Positions 6,868-14,153 of a stretch of 22,690 bases of DNA are shown piece after piece. The DNA comes from an uncultured Bacilli bacterium (lineage in GTDB: Bacteria > Bacillota_I > Bacilli_A > RF39 > UBA660). The stretch covers positions 1 through 22,690 of the forward strand of contig CAKOQD010000016.1 of NCBI GenBank assembly GCA_934101185.1, given 5' to 3'. The notes beneath the pieces are model-generated. The model was not told the DNA's origin and made no database searches. It saw only the letters and a list, made by a program, of their open reading frames with translations. The position numbers and the translations under genes were made by a program. Within the stretch, counting starts at the first letter, position 1. Each line of letters begins with the position of its first letter.

Positions 6868-8175
6868 ATGTTTGAATTATTAAGTGATAGATTACAGAAT
6901 GCTATTAAAAATATAAAAGGTTATGGAAAGATAACTGAAGATAATATTAATCCAATGTTAAGAGAAGTAAGACTTGCACTTCTTGAGGCGGATGTTAATT
7001 ATAAAGTTGTTAAGGAGTTTACTAATAATGTGAAAGAAAAAGCTCTTGGTGAGGAAGTAAAGAAGAGTCTTTCTCCAGGAGAAATGTTTGTTGGTATAAT
7101 TCGTGATGAACTTGAAGATCTTCTTGGTGGGGAACAAGCTCCTTTAAATACTAAGGGTAATCCTGCCACTCTTATGTTGGTTGGTTTACAAGGAAGTGGT
7201 AAGACTACTACTATTGGCAAACTTGCCAATTTACTTAGAAAAAAGGAAAAGAAAAATCCCCTTTTAGTAGCGTGCGATGTTTATAGGCCTGCTGCTATTG
7301 ATCAATTAAAGCAAATTGGAAAAGAACTTGGTATAACAGTTTATGAAGAAGGTAAAAAAGATCCTGTAGAAATAGTTAGAAATGCAATGGCTTATGCAAA
7401 AGAAAATAATCATGATTATGTTTTAATAGATACTGCTGGTAGACTTCATATTGATGAAGATTTAATGAATGAACTTAAAAATATTAAAGATGAAGTAAAT
7501 CCTGATGAAATATTATTAGTAATAGATTCTATGATGGGGCAAGATGCTATTAATGTAATAACAGGTTTTAATGATGCTATTTTATTAACTGGTGTTATTT
7601 TAACTAAGCTAGATGGAGATACCAGGGGAGGTGTTGCTCTTTCTGTAAGACATCTTACTAACGTACCTATTAAGTTTATTGGTATATCTGAGAAACTCGA
7701 TGGAATAGATTATTTTTATCCTGACAGAATGGCTTCAAGAATATTAGGAATGGGTGATATTCTTTCTCTAGTAGATAAAGCAAATGAAGTAATTGATGAG
7801 AAAGAAGCAGAAAAATCTCTTAAAAAGATGCAAAGTGGTAAGTATGATCTTGAAGATTTCTTAACACAAATGAAGCAAATGAAAAAGCTTGGTTCATTAG
7901 AGTCTTTATTAAAATTAATACCGGGTGCTAAAAAAATGGGACTTAATAATATTAAGATTGATCCTAAGGATATGGCTCATGTTGAAGCAATTATTTTATC
8001 TATGACTCCATATGAAAGAAGACATCCTGAAGTATTAAAGGCATCTAGAAAAGAAAGAATTGCTAAGGGAAGTGGAAGACCAGTAATGGAAGTAAATAGA
8101 TTGATAACACAATTTGAACAAAGTAAAAAGATGATGAAGCAAATATCATCTGGAAATTTTAAAATGCCTTTTTAA
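6868..8175 (+). CDS. ffh: Signal recognition particle protein Ffh (SRP54)
   Basis: Ffh is the GTPase that binds signal sequences of nascent membrane and secreted proteins with SRP RNA and hands them to FtsY. The 435-residue protein has the N domain (residues 1-90, with the ALLEADVNYKVV motif), then the G domain with GLQGSGKTTT (G1), VACDVYRPAAIDQL (G2 region), DTAGRLHID (G3) and TKLDGDTRGG (G4). The methionine-rich M domain follows from about residue 300, ending in GSGRPVMEVNRLITQFEQ. Length is typical. The ribosome binding site is the local GGTGAT form. The usual upstream ylxM is absent. No SRP RNA gene is recognised here. Confidence 0.97.
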   Translation: MFELLSDRLQNAIKNIKGYGKITEDNINPMLREVRLALLEADVNYKVVKEFTNNVKEKALGEEVKKSLSPGEMFVGIIRDELEDLLGGEQAPLNTKGNPATLMLVGLQGSGKTTTIGKLANLLRKKEKKNPLLVACDVYRPAAIDQLKQIGKELGITVYEEGKKDPVEIVRNAMAYAKENNHDYVLIDTAGRLHIDEDLMNELKNIKDEVNPDEILLVIDSMMGQDAINVITGFNDAILLTGVILTKLDGDTRGGVALSVRHLTNVPIKFIGISEKLDGIDYFYPDRMASRILGMGDILSLVDKANEVIDEKEAEKSLKKMQSGKYDLEDFLTQMKQMKKLGSLESLLKLIPGAKKMGLNNIKIDPKDMAHVEAIILSMTPYERRHPEVLKASRKERIAKGSGRPVMEVNRLITQFEQSKKMMKQISSGNFKMPF

Positions 8176-8207
8176 ACGTAAAGTAAAAGTAAACTTTACG
8201 TTTTTTG
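8174..8207 (+). terminator. Terminator of ffh
   Basis: AAACGTAAAGT (8174-8184) pairs over 11 bp with ACTTTACGTTT (8193-8203), followed by T residues. The 5' arm includes the end of the stop codon. Confidence 0.9.
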
Positions 8208-8256
8208 TTGAAGTGAATTAATCTTTTTGCTATCCTTATACTAGGAGGTAATTCAT

Positions 8257-8691
8257 ATGAATTGTAGACAATGTGGGCATATACTAAGTAGTAATCAAAT
8301 GTTTTGTCCTAACTGTGGAACTAAAGCAGAACAAGGACAAATAGTTAATAATAACAACATGTATGAACAACAAAATAATCAATTTCAAGGAATGAACAAT
8401 CAGATGTATCAACAACAAAATATGATGAGTAATCAAATGTATGGGCAAAATCAATATCAACAACCTAAAAAGGTTAGATATCACTGGGAATATGGATGTC
8501 TTTGTATTTTTATATTTTGGGTACCATATCTTGTTGCTGGTATTATTAGTCTTTTTGCATCTCCAAGTGTTCTTCAGTCATCATTATATAAAACATTTAG
8601 TACTATTTGTACTTTTATAGGTTTATGTACTGTGCCTGTATTTGTTATTGAGGCAATTGTTTACTCAACTAAAGCTAAAAAGAATAGATAG
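8257..8691 (+). CDS. Zinc-ribbon membrane protein of unknown function
   Basis: The 144-residue protein opens with a zinc ribbon: C3-x2-C6 and C17-x2-C20 (CRQCG and CPNCG). A low-complexity Gln/Asn/Met-rich linker covers about residues 28-70, with repeated MYQQQN-like units. Two hydrophobic helices lie near residues 80-105 and 112-136, followed by a basic C-terminus. Such zinc ribbon plus transmembrane proteins are common in Firmicutes. Their roles are mostly unknown. AGGAGG (8243-8248) lies 8 bases before the ATG. The stop codon is embedded in a terminator-like hairpin that also carries the ribosome binding site of the next gene. Confidence 0.85.
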   Translation: MNCRQCGHILSSNQMFCPNCGTKAEQGQIVNNNNMYEQQNNQFQGMNNQMYQQQNMMSNQMYGQNQYQQPKKVRYHWEYGCLCIFIFWVPYLVAGIISLFASPSVLQSSLYKTFSTICTFIGLCTVPVFVIEAIVYSTKAKKNR

Positions 8692-8705
8692 GAGACTATC
8701 TTTTT
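8686..8705 (+). terminator. Small terminator-like hairpin with a Shine-Dalgarno sequence at its loop
   Basis: AGATAG (8686-8691) pairs with CTATCT (8696-8701) around GAGA and is followed by TTTT. The stem contains the TAG stop of the zinc-ribbon gene. GGAG (8691-8694), the only candidate ribosome binding site for the gene at 8709, spans the stem-loop junction 14 bases from its ATG. Confidence 0.5.
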
Positions 8706-8708
8706 ACT

Positions 8709-9068
8709 ATGAATAAAAATATAGATTTGGTTTTGTATAATTTATCTAAGTCTAAGTTTAGAAATAGTTTCCATTTAAAACTAAAAGATATAGATTATGT
8801 AAATGATAAAGGCTTAGATAATATAAGTGAGCATGCATATGATTTTATAAATAAAAGATTAAAAGATGTAAGTAAAGTAAATGATGGAAAACAAACTCCA
8901 ATGAAGGGTCATCCTGTATTTATTGCTCAGCATGCTACCGCTACTTGTTGTAGAGGATGTATTAGTAAATGGCATGGAATTGATAAGAATAAGATTTTAG
9001 ATGATAATGAAATAAAATATATAAATAAAGTGATAATGACTTGGATAAAGAAGGAAATTAAGAAATAA
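8709..9068 (+). CDS. DUF4186 family protein
   Basis: The 119-residue soluble protein closely matches what I recall of DUF4186. It has an N-terminal FRNSFHLKLKD segment, a central NDGKQTPMKGHPVFIAQHAT motif, then CCRGCISKWHGI with three cysteines and a histidine, and a C-terminal VIMTWIKKEI helix. The conserved His and Cys residues suggest a metal site, but function is unknown. The protein is near full family length. The only candidate ribosome binding site is inside the preceding hairpin, 14 bases from the ATG, so expression may be weak or conditional. Confidence 0.9.
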   Translation: MNKNIDLVLYNLSKSKFRNSFHLKLKDIDYVNDKGLDNISEHAYDFINKRLKDVSKVNDGKQTPMKGHPVFIAQHATATCCRGCISKWHGIDKNKILDDNEIKYINKVIMTWIKKEIKK

Positions 9069-9078
9069 GTATTTTATA

Positions 9079-9108
9079 CAAATTCGGAATTGAATTCCAA
9101 TTTTGTTG
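9079..9108 (+). terminator. Weak imperfect hairpin after the DUF4186 gene
   Basis: GGAA/TTCC around TTGAA within AAATT/AATTT flanks, followed by a T-rich but interrupted tract. It may end the DUF4186 transcript. Support is weak. Confidence 0.35.
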
Positions 9109-9205
9109 ACTTTTTGTTTATTGAAAATTAATAAACAATAAAGGCGTTTGTATTATACACTAAATATTATATTTGAATATGATAAATTAGATAGGGGGAT
9201 TTATA

Positions 9206-9565
9206 ATGTTCAATAGAAATTGTATGAGACAAATGCCAATGATGACTATGCCTGGACAAGAAAGTCTAATAGACATAGACAACAATAGTGGCAATATTGA
9301 TATTGATCTTAATCAAGATCAAATGACAAATGTTAATTCAAATGCTGGAGGAATGATGATGGGTACTACTCAAGCACCAATCATTGAACCAGTAAGAGAA
9401 AGAGTAGTTAACAGAACTATCGAACATGTTGTACCACATGTATGTCCAGTAAGAACAAGAATAGTTAATCATCATGTATTTAAACACACATATCAACCAA
9501 GTTATTCTTGTTGTGAAGAAAACGTATGTGAAAATGTACAATGTGGTTCATGTTGTAATTACTAA
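9206..9565 (+). CDS. cotD: CotD family spore coat protein
   Basis: This 119-residue protein starts with a Met/Asn/Asp-rich region. A C-terminal half follows, rich in His, Val, Tyr and Cys: HVVPHVCPVRTRIVNHHVF, then YQPSYSCC and a Cys-rich end with about six cysteines. The CP...NHHVFKH pattern is characteristic of CotD-like spore coat proteins, made in the mother cell under SigK and deposited on the spore surface. Cysteines probably allow disulphide cross-linking. AGGGGGA gives a strong ribosome binding site. No unambiguous SigK promoter was found upstream. The N-terminal region is less family-like. Confidence 0.8.
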   Translation: MFNRNCMRQMPMMTMPGQESLIDIDNNSGNIDIDLNQDQMTNVNSNAGGMMMGTTQAPIIEPVRERVVNRTIEHVVPHVCPVRTRIVNHHVFKHTYQPSYSCCEENVCENVQCGSCCNY

Positions 9566-9566
9566 G

Positions 9567-9590
9567 AGTAAGCTTATGCTTGCTTTTTTA
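9567..9590 (+). terminator. Terminator of the cotD-like gene
   Basis: AGTAAGC (9567-9573) pairs with GCTTGCT (9578-9584) with one G-T pair around TTAT, followed by T6. Confidence 0.85.
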
Positions 9591-9606
9591 TTTCTAGTTT
9601 TTCACT

Positions 9607-9635
9607 TGTTTTAAAAAACTTAGTAATGATATAAT
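9607..9635 (+). promoter_or_regulatory. SigA promoter of the structured RNA
   Basis: TTGTTT (9607-9612), a 17-base spacer and a consensus TATAAT (9630-9635). Confidence 0.75.
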
Positions 9636-9642
9636 ATATATG

Positions 9643-9775
9643 TGTATGGGAACTTGTGAAGGAGTAACGATGTGTTGGCATAGCCAGTAAGCATATATTT
9701 ATATGTGAGCATTCATCTCGCCTGGGGTTCCCATTAACAATGAATTGATGCAACCTTGTTTGGGTTGCTTTTTTG
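9643..9775 (+). ncRNA. Unidentified structured noncoding RNA of about 130 nt
   Basis: A consensus promoter upstream and a strong terminator (GCAACC 9750-9755 with GGTTGC 9763-9768, then T6) bound a region with no credible ORF. A closing stem TGGGAAC (9647-9653) with GTTCCCA (9727-9733) encloses two local hairpins: TGGC-ATA-GCCA (9675-9685) and a CATATA/TATGTG stem (9692-9706). The part up to 9733 looks like a folded RNA of about 90 nt. I checked it by eye against SRP RNA (no GGAAGG apical loop), 6S RNA (too short), tmRNA and common riboswitch cores and could not place it. A separate promoter lies between it and the next gene, so it is probably standalone. Confidence 0.65.
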
Positions 9776-9787
9776 ATCTGAACTCGC

Positions 9788-9817
9788 TTGACTTTGTACT
9801 TCTTAATTTGATATATT
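9788..9817 (+). promoter_or_regulatory. Candidate SigA promoter of the gene at 9869
   Basis: TTGACT (9788-9793), an 18-base spacer and TATATT (9812-9817). Confidence 0.6.
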
Positions 9818-9868
9818 GAATTCATACATTGGTAGAGGTAGATAAATTTTATAATAAGGAGGAAAGCT

Positions 9869-10444
9869 ATGGGAAGATTTTTTTCGTATGGAATAGCAAC
9901 AAGAGTTACAGTTACAAGAAAAAATAAGAATGAAAAGGTAGAAAAGGATAAAATATTTAATCAATTAGGTAATTATATTGATGTAGATACTTATAATGTT
10001 TTAGAAAATGAAAATGAAATGGTATTATCTATAAAAGAAGATTTTGTAAATGATAATATAAATAAGTTTTTACAAGAAATAATGCCTTTAGGACAGTTTT
10101 ATTGTAGTATGTTAGATAAGAAAGTAAATGATAATACAAAAACTAGTTATGAGCTCTATGTGGATGAAGAAGGTAAAACTAGTGAAAATCATGTTTTAAA
10201 AGTAGGTACTGATGAGCTATATGAAAGAGCTGAGGCATTATGGTTTGATAATAACTGGGTATTTAATGAGAATTATTTTATTCATGAATATAGTGTTTTT
10301 ATAGAATTAATTACTCTTTGGATTGATGCTTGTAAAGTTGATGGTGAAGATGTAAGTGAGTTATTAAGAATTACTAATTCTTTGAAAGCTAATTATTTTG
10401 AGAATCCACTTGGTAAAGATTTAATATTTTTTATAACTGATTAG
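9869..10444 (+). CDS. Hypothetical protein
   Basis: This 191-residue protein has no signal peptide or clear membrane segment and is not recognised. It begins MGRFFSYGIATRVTVTRK, a hydrophobic then basic start. The middle is rich in Asp, Asn and Glu, and a helical Trp/Phe-rich C-terminal half follows (ALWFDNNWVFNENYFIHEY near residue 118). AAGGAGG stands 9 bases before the ATG, one of the best ribosome binding sites in the window. Its own promoter separates it from the upstream structured RNA. No function is proposed. Confidence 0.75.
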   Translation: MGRFFSYGIATRVTVTRKNKNEKVEKDKIFNQLGNYIDVDTYNVLENENEMVLSIKEDFVNDNINKFLQEIMPLGQFYCSMLDKKVNDNTKTSYELYVDEEGKTSENHVLKVGTDELYERAEALWFDNNWVFNENYFIHEYSVFIELITLWIDACKVDGEDVSELLRITNSLKANYFENPLGKDLIFFITD

Positions 10445-10475
10445 TGTAAAGAGATTACATCTTATTATTAATTAC

Positions 10476-10504
10476 TTGTAAATTAAAATACAATTTTGTA
10501 TAAT
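10476..10504 (+). promoter_or_regulatory. SigA promoter of the patatin-like gene
   Basis: TTGTAA (10476-10481), a 17-base spacer and a consensus TATAAT (10499-10504). Confidence 0.75.
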
Positions 10505-10523
10505 GATAATGAGGTGAATAAGG

Positions 10524-11708
10524 ATGAAAAGAGCATTAGTATTCTCAGGAGGGGGCGCAAAAGGTTCATATGAAATTGGAGTATGGAAGGCTATCAAAAG
10601 ACTTAACATGAAGTTTGATATAGTAACTGGTACTTCAATTGGTGCGATAAATGGTGCAATTTATGCTATGGGTGACTATAAAAAGGCAAGAAAACTATGG
10701 CTTAATATGACTACTAGTGATTTGTTTACATCTGATGATATAAAGGTAATGGCTAAAGAAATAGCTACTAATAAAGGAATGAAGTTTGATAAAGCTACTG
10801 AGTTTTTGAAAAAGGAAATAGATGAAAATAAAATAAGAAGATCAAAGATAGATTTTGGACTTGTTACAGTTTCTTTAAAAACTCTTAATCCAAAGATGCT
10901 TACTAAGGATCAAATACCACAAGGTAAGTTGGTAGACTATGTAATAGCATCTTCTACATGTTTTCCTGCAGTTGAAAGAAAACAAATAGATGGAGAATAT
11001 TTTGTAGATGGTGGTTATTATGATAATATGCCAATAGATTTAGCTATAAAAATGGGAGCAGAGGAAGTATTAGCAGTGGATCTTTCAGCATTTGGTTTTC
11101 ATAAAAATTACAAAAATAATGATGTAAAAGTTGATGTTATAAAAAGTAAGGATAATGCACTGTTTACTTTAGATTTTAGTCCTGAATTAACTAAAAGAAA
11201 TATAAGACTTGGTTATAATGATACAATGAAATATTTTAAAAAGTTAGATGGTAAGAATTTTACTTTTAAAAAGGGTGATATTCATAAGAATTATCTAAAG
11301 ATTAAAATGAATTATATTTATCATATTAATAAGTTAGTTAGTAATTCTAAGAAGAGTAAGATAAAGAATAAGATATTTGAAATAACTAAGTATAATAAAT
11401 TATTACTTGATATAAATAGTGATAATGATCTTGAAGGTTATATGTTAGAGTATTTAGAATATTTAGGAAAAGTATTTGAGTTAGATAATACTAGAATATA
11501 TACAGTTAGTAAGTTTAATAAGAAGATATTAGAAAGGCTAAATACTAAGGAAGAAATTAAATATAATACTAATTTAAAAGGTAAACTTTTAATAAATCAT
11601 ATTTATAATAAGTATAAAGAAAATCAAAATACTGAAGAAATATTTAATTTAGCAGTTTTATTTCCTAAAGAGTTTTTAGCAACAATGTATTTGATAGTTA
11701 ATTCATAA
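10524..11708 (+). CDS. Patatin-like phospholipase
   Basis: This is a lipid acyl hydrolase of the patatin fold with a Ser-Asp dyad. The oxyanion-hole motif GGGAKGSYEIGVW sits at residues 9-21. The nucleophile elbow GTSIG is near residue 37 (GxSxG). The catalytic Asp lies in DGGYYDNMP near residue 167. The patatin domain covers about residues 1-290. The remaining 100 or so residues are helical, Lys/Asn-rich and not recognised. No signal peptide is seen, so it is probably cytosolic or peripheral to the membrane. A GAGGTGA ribosome binding site precedes the ATG. It resembles the YlbK/RssA-like bacterial group in its core. Confidence 0.92.
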   Translation: MKRALVFSGGGAKGSYEIGVWKAIKRLNMKFDIVTGTSIGAINGAIYAMGDYKKARKLWLNMTTSDLFTSDDIKVMAKEIATNKGMKFDKATEFLKKEIDENKIRRSKIDFGLVTVSLKTLNPKMLTKDQIPQGKLVDYVIASSTCFPAVERKQIDGEYFVDGGYYDNMPIDLAIKMGAEEVLAVDLSAFGFHKNYKNNDVKVDVIKSKDNALFTLDFSPELTKRNIRLGYNDTMKYFKKLDGKNFTFKKGDIHKNYLKIKMNYIYHINKLVSNSKKSKIKNKIFEITKYNKLLLDINSDNDLEGYMLEYLEYLGKVFELDNTRIYTVSKFNKKILERLNTKEEIKYNTNLKGKLLINHIYNKYKENQNTEEIFNLAVLFPKEFLATMYLIVNS

Positions 11709-11740
11709 GTGTAAAATAATGTCTAATTTTGTCAATTCTA

Positions 11741-11769
11741 TTGTGTAAAGAAAAATAATAATATATTAT
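11741..11769 (+). promoter_or_regulatory. Candidate promoter of rpoZ
   Basis: TTGTGT (11741-11746), a 17-base spacer and TATTAT (11764-11769). The start point would fall just before the GGGGAG ribosome binding site, an unusually short leader, so a promoter further upstream is possible. Confidence 0.4.
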
Positions 11770-11791
11770 TATAGTGGGGAGTGTGATACAT

Positions 11792-11989
11792 ATGATATAT
11801 CCATCAATTGATAAATTATTGTTATTTGTTGATTCGAAATATCGCCTAGTCCACATAGCGGCTCAAAGAAGTGAAGAAATAAGACAAACACATCATTTAC
11901 AAAAACCAGAAAAAGAATACAAATCAGTAAAAAATATTGGAAGAGCACTTGAAGAAGTCGCTGAAGGCCTAGTTATTATTAAAAAATAA
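11792..11989 (+). CDS. rpoZ: RNA polymerase omega subunit
   Basis: The 65-residue protein begins MIYPSIDKLLLFVDSKYRLV, the conserved omega start (YPSIDKLLxxVDSKYxLV). AAQRSEEI follows, then the C-terminal KSVKNIGRALEEVAEGLV that matches the KPVGIALEEIAAG motif. Omega aids assembly and stability of RNA polymerase by clamping beta prime. Length is normal for Firmicutes. The ATG at 11792 has GGGGAG (11777-11782) at 9 bases. In-frame GTG codons further upstream overlap the ribosome binding site and are not used. The stop codon lies inside the terminator hairpin. Confidence 0.95.
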   Translation: MIYPSIDKLLLFVDSKYRLVHIAAQRSEEIRQTHHLQKPEKEYKSVKNIGRALEEVAEGLVIIKK

Positions 11990-12001
11990 TTAGGCTTTTT
12001 T
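11967..12001 (+). terminator. Terminator overlapping the end of rpoZ
   Basis: GCCTA (11967-11971) pairs with TAGGC (11991-11995), extended inward by AT pairs across the stop codon, and is followed by TTTTTT. recX starts 13 bases later, so recX expression may depend on read-through. Confidence 0.7.
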
Positions 12002-12013
12002 TACGGAGGTTTT

Positions 12014-12748
12014 ATGAAAATACAGGGATATAAATATTTAGGTAATAGTAAGTATAAGGTTATTATTAATAATGAAGAGTATACATTATATGAGGATGTT
12101 ATTTTAAAGTATGATTTACTTATAAAGGATGTAAATGAAAAAGATTTAGCTAAGTTTTTAGAAGAAAATAAGAGATTTGAGGCTTATTATGTTGCTCTTA
12201 AGTATATAAAAACTAAACTAAGAACTAGAAAAGAAATTGAAGAGTATTTATCGAAGAAAGATTATAATGATTTTGATATAGATTATGCTGTAGCAAGATT
12301 AGAACAAGAAAAGTATATAGATGAAAGAGTATATGCAAAGTCTTATATATTGGATGCAATTAATTTAAAGAATATTGGTCCAAATAAGATTGTTATGGAA
12401 CTTACTAATTTAGGTATTGATAAGAATATTGTTTTAGATGAGTTATCTATATTTACTAATTATATTGAAGAAGAAAAAATATATAAATACATTGAAAAGA
12501 GTATTAAAAATAATCATAATAAATCTAGTTATATATTAAAAAATAAGATAAAACAAAATCTTATTAATTTAGGTTATAATCCAAATATTATAAATAAATA
12601 TCTTAACGAATATAATATAGATGATAATGAAATATATCAAAAAGAATTAGAAAAAGTAAAAAGTAAGTTATCTAAAAAGTATACTGGTAAAGAGTTAGAA
12701 TATAAAATAAAACAAAATATGTATAGAAAAGGTTTTAAAGTAGAATAA
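12014..12748 (+). CDS. recX: RecX family regulator of RecA
   Basis: RecX binds RecA filaments and modulates recombination and the SOS response. The 244-residue protein shows the tandem three-helix repeats of the family: ALKYIKTKLRTRKEIEEYL, then FDIDYAVARLEQEKYIDERVYAKSYI (the conserved LxxxxYIDDxxFA pattern) and IGPNKIVMELTNLGI. Further helical repeats run to the C-terminus, which ends in YRKGF like other RecX proteins. Length is near the 264 of B. subtilis RecX. CGGAGG lies before the ATG, directly downstream of the rpoZ terminator. No recA is in the window. Confidence 0.88.
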   Translation: MKIQGYKYLGNSKYKVIINNEEYTLYEDVILKYDLLIKDVNEKDLAKFLEENKRFEAYYVALKYIKTKLRTRKEIEEYLSKKDYNDFDIDYAVARLEQEKYIDERVYAKSYILDAINLKNIGPNKIVMELTNLGIDKNIVLDELSIFTNYIEEEKIYKYIEKSIKNNHNKSSYILKNKIKQNLINLGYNPNIINKYLNEYNIDDNEIYQKELEKVKSKLSKKYTGKELEYKIKQNMYRKGFKVE

Positions 12749-12772
12749 AAGAGTAGAAAAATCTACTCTTTT
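12747..12772. terminator. Bidirectional terminator between recX and prsA
   Basis: AAAAGAGTAGA (12747-12757) pairs over 11 bp with TCTACTCTTTT (12762-12772). Both strands have T-rich 3' arms, serving the two convergent genes. Confidence 0.9.
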
Positions 12773-12773
12773 A

Positions 12774-13772
12774 TTAATTATTATTGTTTTTTGAATTAGC
12801 AATTAAGTTTTTCATGTATTCTTTATATAATTTAGATAAATCAGAATCAACTATATCCATATCATAATCTTTTCTTATTTCTTCCAAAGTATCATAATAT
12901 AAAGTACTATCATCTTTTAGTTTTTCTTCAACTAGTTTATCAATAATATCTTGTTTAACACTATCATATTTAGGCTTTTCTTTTTCATCTGTTTTATAGA
13001 TAATATGATAACCATGTGTAGTTTTAACTGGACTAGAACTATATTTACCTTTTTCTAGTTTAAATGCAGCATCTAAAAACTCTTGAACAAAATCCTCATC
13101 AGTAGAAATCCATCCTAAATCTCCACCCTTACTTGCAGTAGCAGTATCATCAGAGTATTCTTTAGCAAGTTTATCAAAGTCTCCACCATTATTAAGTTTT
13201 GTAATAATTGATTGAGCTTCTTTTTTAGCGTTTTCATCAGCTTTGTTCTTTTCTTCAGTAGTCATTTCATCATTAGTTTCTGGACTAATTAAAATGTGTT
13301 TAACTTTAATATCTCCATAAACTTCTTTTTCATAATATTTTTTTAATTCTTTTTCTTTTATAGATTTACCAACGTATTTATTAACAGCTTGATTTCTTTT
13401 GTAAGTAAGTGAAAAATATTCCTTTAATTCCTTTTCATTTTCAAAACCATAGTATTTAATCATTGCACTATAAGTTGATTTATATTGCTCAGCAGCACTT
13501 TTTAATTTAGCCACTTGTTCTTCAATATACTTCTTTTCAGCATCTGTTTCTTCTTTATACATATCATTTAAGATAATAGTATCGATCATATCAATCATAA
13601 CAGCAGTACCATTTTTAGTTTTTAATTTTTGATATAGATCCTCAGTTGAAACTCCACCTTTATTAGTATTAACTACTGCTTCCTCACCATTTTTAAGTGT
13701 TGGTATTTTGCCACATCCAGTTACTACTGTAACTAAAATTGCTAAAACAAATAATTTTTTTAAGTTTTTCAT
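12774..13772 (-). CDS. prsA: PrsA-like foldase lipoprotein (parvulin peptidyl-prolyl isomerase)
   Basis: PrsA is a lipoprotein that folds secreted proteins outside the membrane. The N-terminus MKNLKKLFVLAILVTVVTGC is a lipoprotein signal with lipobox VTGC (lipidated Cys20). The SurA_N-like helical region spans about residues 40-140. The parvulin domain, about residues 150-265, contains VKHILISPE, FDKLAKEYSDD, GGDLGWIS and THGYHIIYK. A helical C-terminal part follows. The 332 residues compare with 292 in B. subtilis PrsA, with a long acidic insert after HILISPE. AGGAGG (13779-13784) precedes the ATG. It is monocistronic. Confidence 0.93.
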   Translation of the reverse strand: MKNLKKLFVLAILVTVVTGCGKIPTLKNGEEAVVNTNKGGVSTEDLYQKLKTKNGTAVMIDMIDTIILNDMYKEETDAEKKYIEEQVAKLKSAAEQYKSTYSAMIKYYGFENEKELKEYFSLTYKRNQAVNKYVGKSIKEKELKKYYEKEVYGDIKVKHILISPETNDEMTTEEKNKADENAKKEAQSIITKLNNGGDFDKLAKEYSDDTATASKGGDLGWISTDEDFVQEFLDAAFKLEKGKYSSSPVKTTHGYHIIYKTDEKEKPKYDSVKQDIIDKLVEEKLKDDSTLYYDTLEEIRKDYDMDIVDSDLSKLYKEYMKNLIANSKNNNN

Positions 13773-13851
13773 ACTTATCCTCCTTTAATTAGTACATAAT
13801 TTATAATAACAAAAAAAAAGATAAAAGACAAGATTTATAGACACATATATT

Positions 13852-13880
13852 CACACATTTTGTACTTTTACCATAAAATA
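13852..13880 (+). promoter_or_regulatory. SigK-type promoter of the YjcZ-like genes
   Basis: CACA (13852-13855), a 16-base gap and CATAAAATA (13872-13880) fit the SigK consensus mACm-N16-CATAnnnTA at every fixed position. sigK itself is in this window. The downstream genes are YjcZ-like, a group expected in the mother cell. Confidence 0.55.
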
Positions 13881-13911
13881 ATTTAGAACAATAAAAAAGG
13901 AGGAATAAATT

Positions 13912-13989
13912 ATGAATTATGTTTCATCATCTGCAATCGTTTTAGTATTATTTATCTTATTAATTATTATACTAGGTGCTTGGATCTAA
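13912..13989 (+). CDS. YjcZ family sporulation peptide (25 aa)
   Basis: This is a 25-residue peptide, MNYVSSSAIVLVLFILLIII then LGAWI. A short polar start is followed by one hydrophobic helix containing VLFILLIII, the hallmark of YjcZ/YtfJ-like tiny sporulation proteins, whose consensus is FALIVVLFILLIIVG. A perfect AAGGAGG (13897-13903) lies 8 bases before the ATG. A SigK-type promoter lies upstream. Function in the family is not known. Spore coat or outer forespore membrane association is inferred. Confidence 0.8.
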   Translation: MNYVSSSAIVLVLFILLIIILGAWI

Positions 13990-14002
13990 GGGGGTGCAAA
14001 AT

Positions 14003-14128
14003 ATGAATAATACAAATTGTGAAGTGCAATGTGAAGAAAAAAGACCATCATGTGGATCAGGACTAGTTTTAGTAGTAGTTTTATATATTTTATTAGCAAT
14101 AATTTTAAGTTCGTTTAGAGCATGCTAA
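14003..14128 (+). CDS. Second small YjcZ-like membrane peptide (41 aa)
   Basis: The 41-residue peptide starts with a Cys/Glu-rich segment (MNNTNCEVQCEEKRPSCGSG). A single hydrophobic helix follows (LVLVVVLYILLAIIL), then the short tail SSFRAC. Its VVLYILLAII core parallels the VLFILLIII of the upstream gene, and it is 13 bases downstream with its own AAGGGGG ribosome binding site. It therefore looks like a diverged YjcZ-like duplicate in the same SigK-type operon. Four cysteines could cross-link in the coat. Not matched to a named family. Confidence 0.75.
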   Translation: MNNTNCEVQCEEKRPSCGSGLVLVVVLYILLAIILSSFRAC

Positions 14129-14153
14129 AAATAAAAGGTTTAACCTTTTATTT
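14129..14153. terminator. Bidirectional terminator between the YjcZ-like operon and the HIT gene
   Basis: AAATAAAAGG (14129-14138) pairs with CCTTTTATTT (14144-14153), with T residues following on the plus strand. It spans the HIT stop codon. Confidence 0.8.

Noticed and set aside
9156..9189. SigK-type promoter before the cotD-like gene
   Set aside because: GATAAATTA at 9181-9189 differs from CATAnnnTA at its first base and no AC-containing -35 lies at 16-17 bases, so I did not call it.
9643..9733. SRP (4.5S/scRNA) or 6S RNA
   Set aside because: No GGAAGG-type apical loop with the flanking AGCAG of SRP RNA is present, and the element is about half the length of 6S RNA. Left unassigned.
9574..9825. 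Minus-strand open frame of 83 codons
   Set aside because: It lies across the cotD terminator, the structured RNA and its terminator, and has no ribosome binding site or family features.
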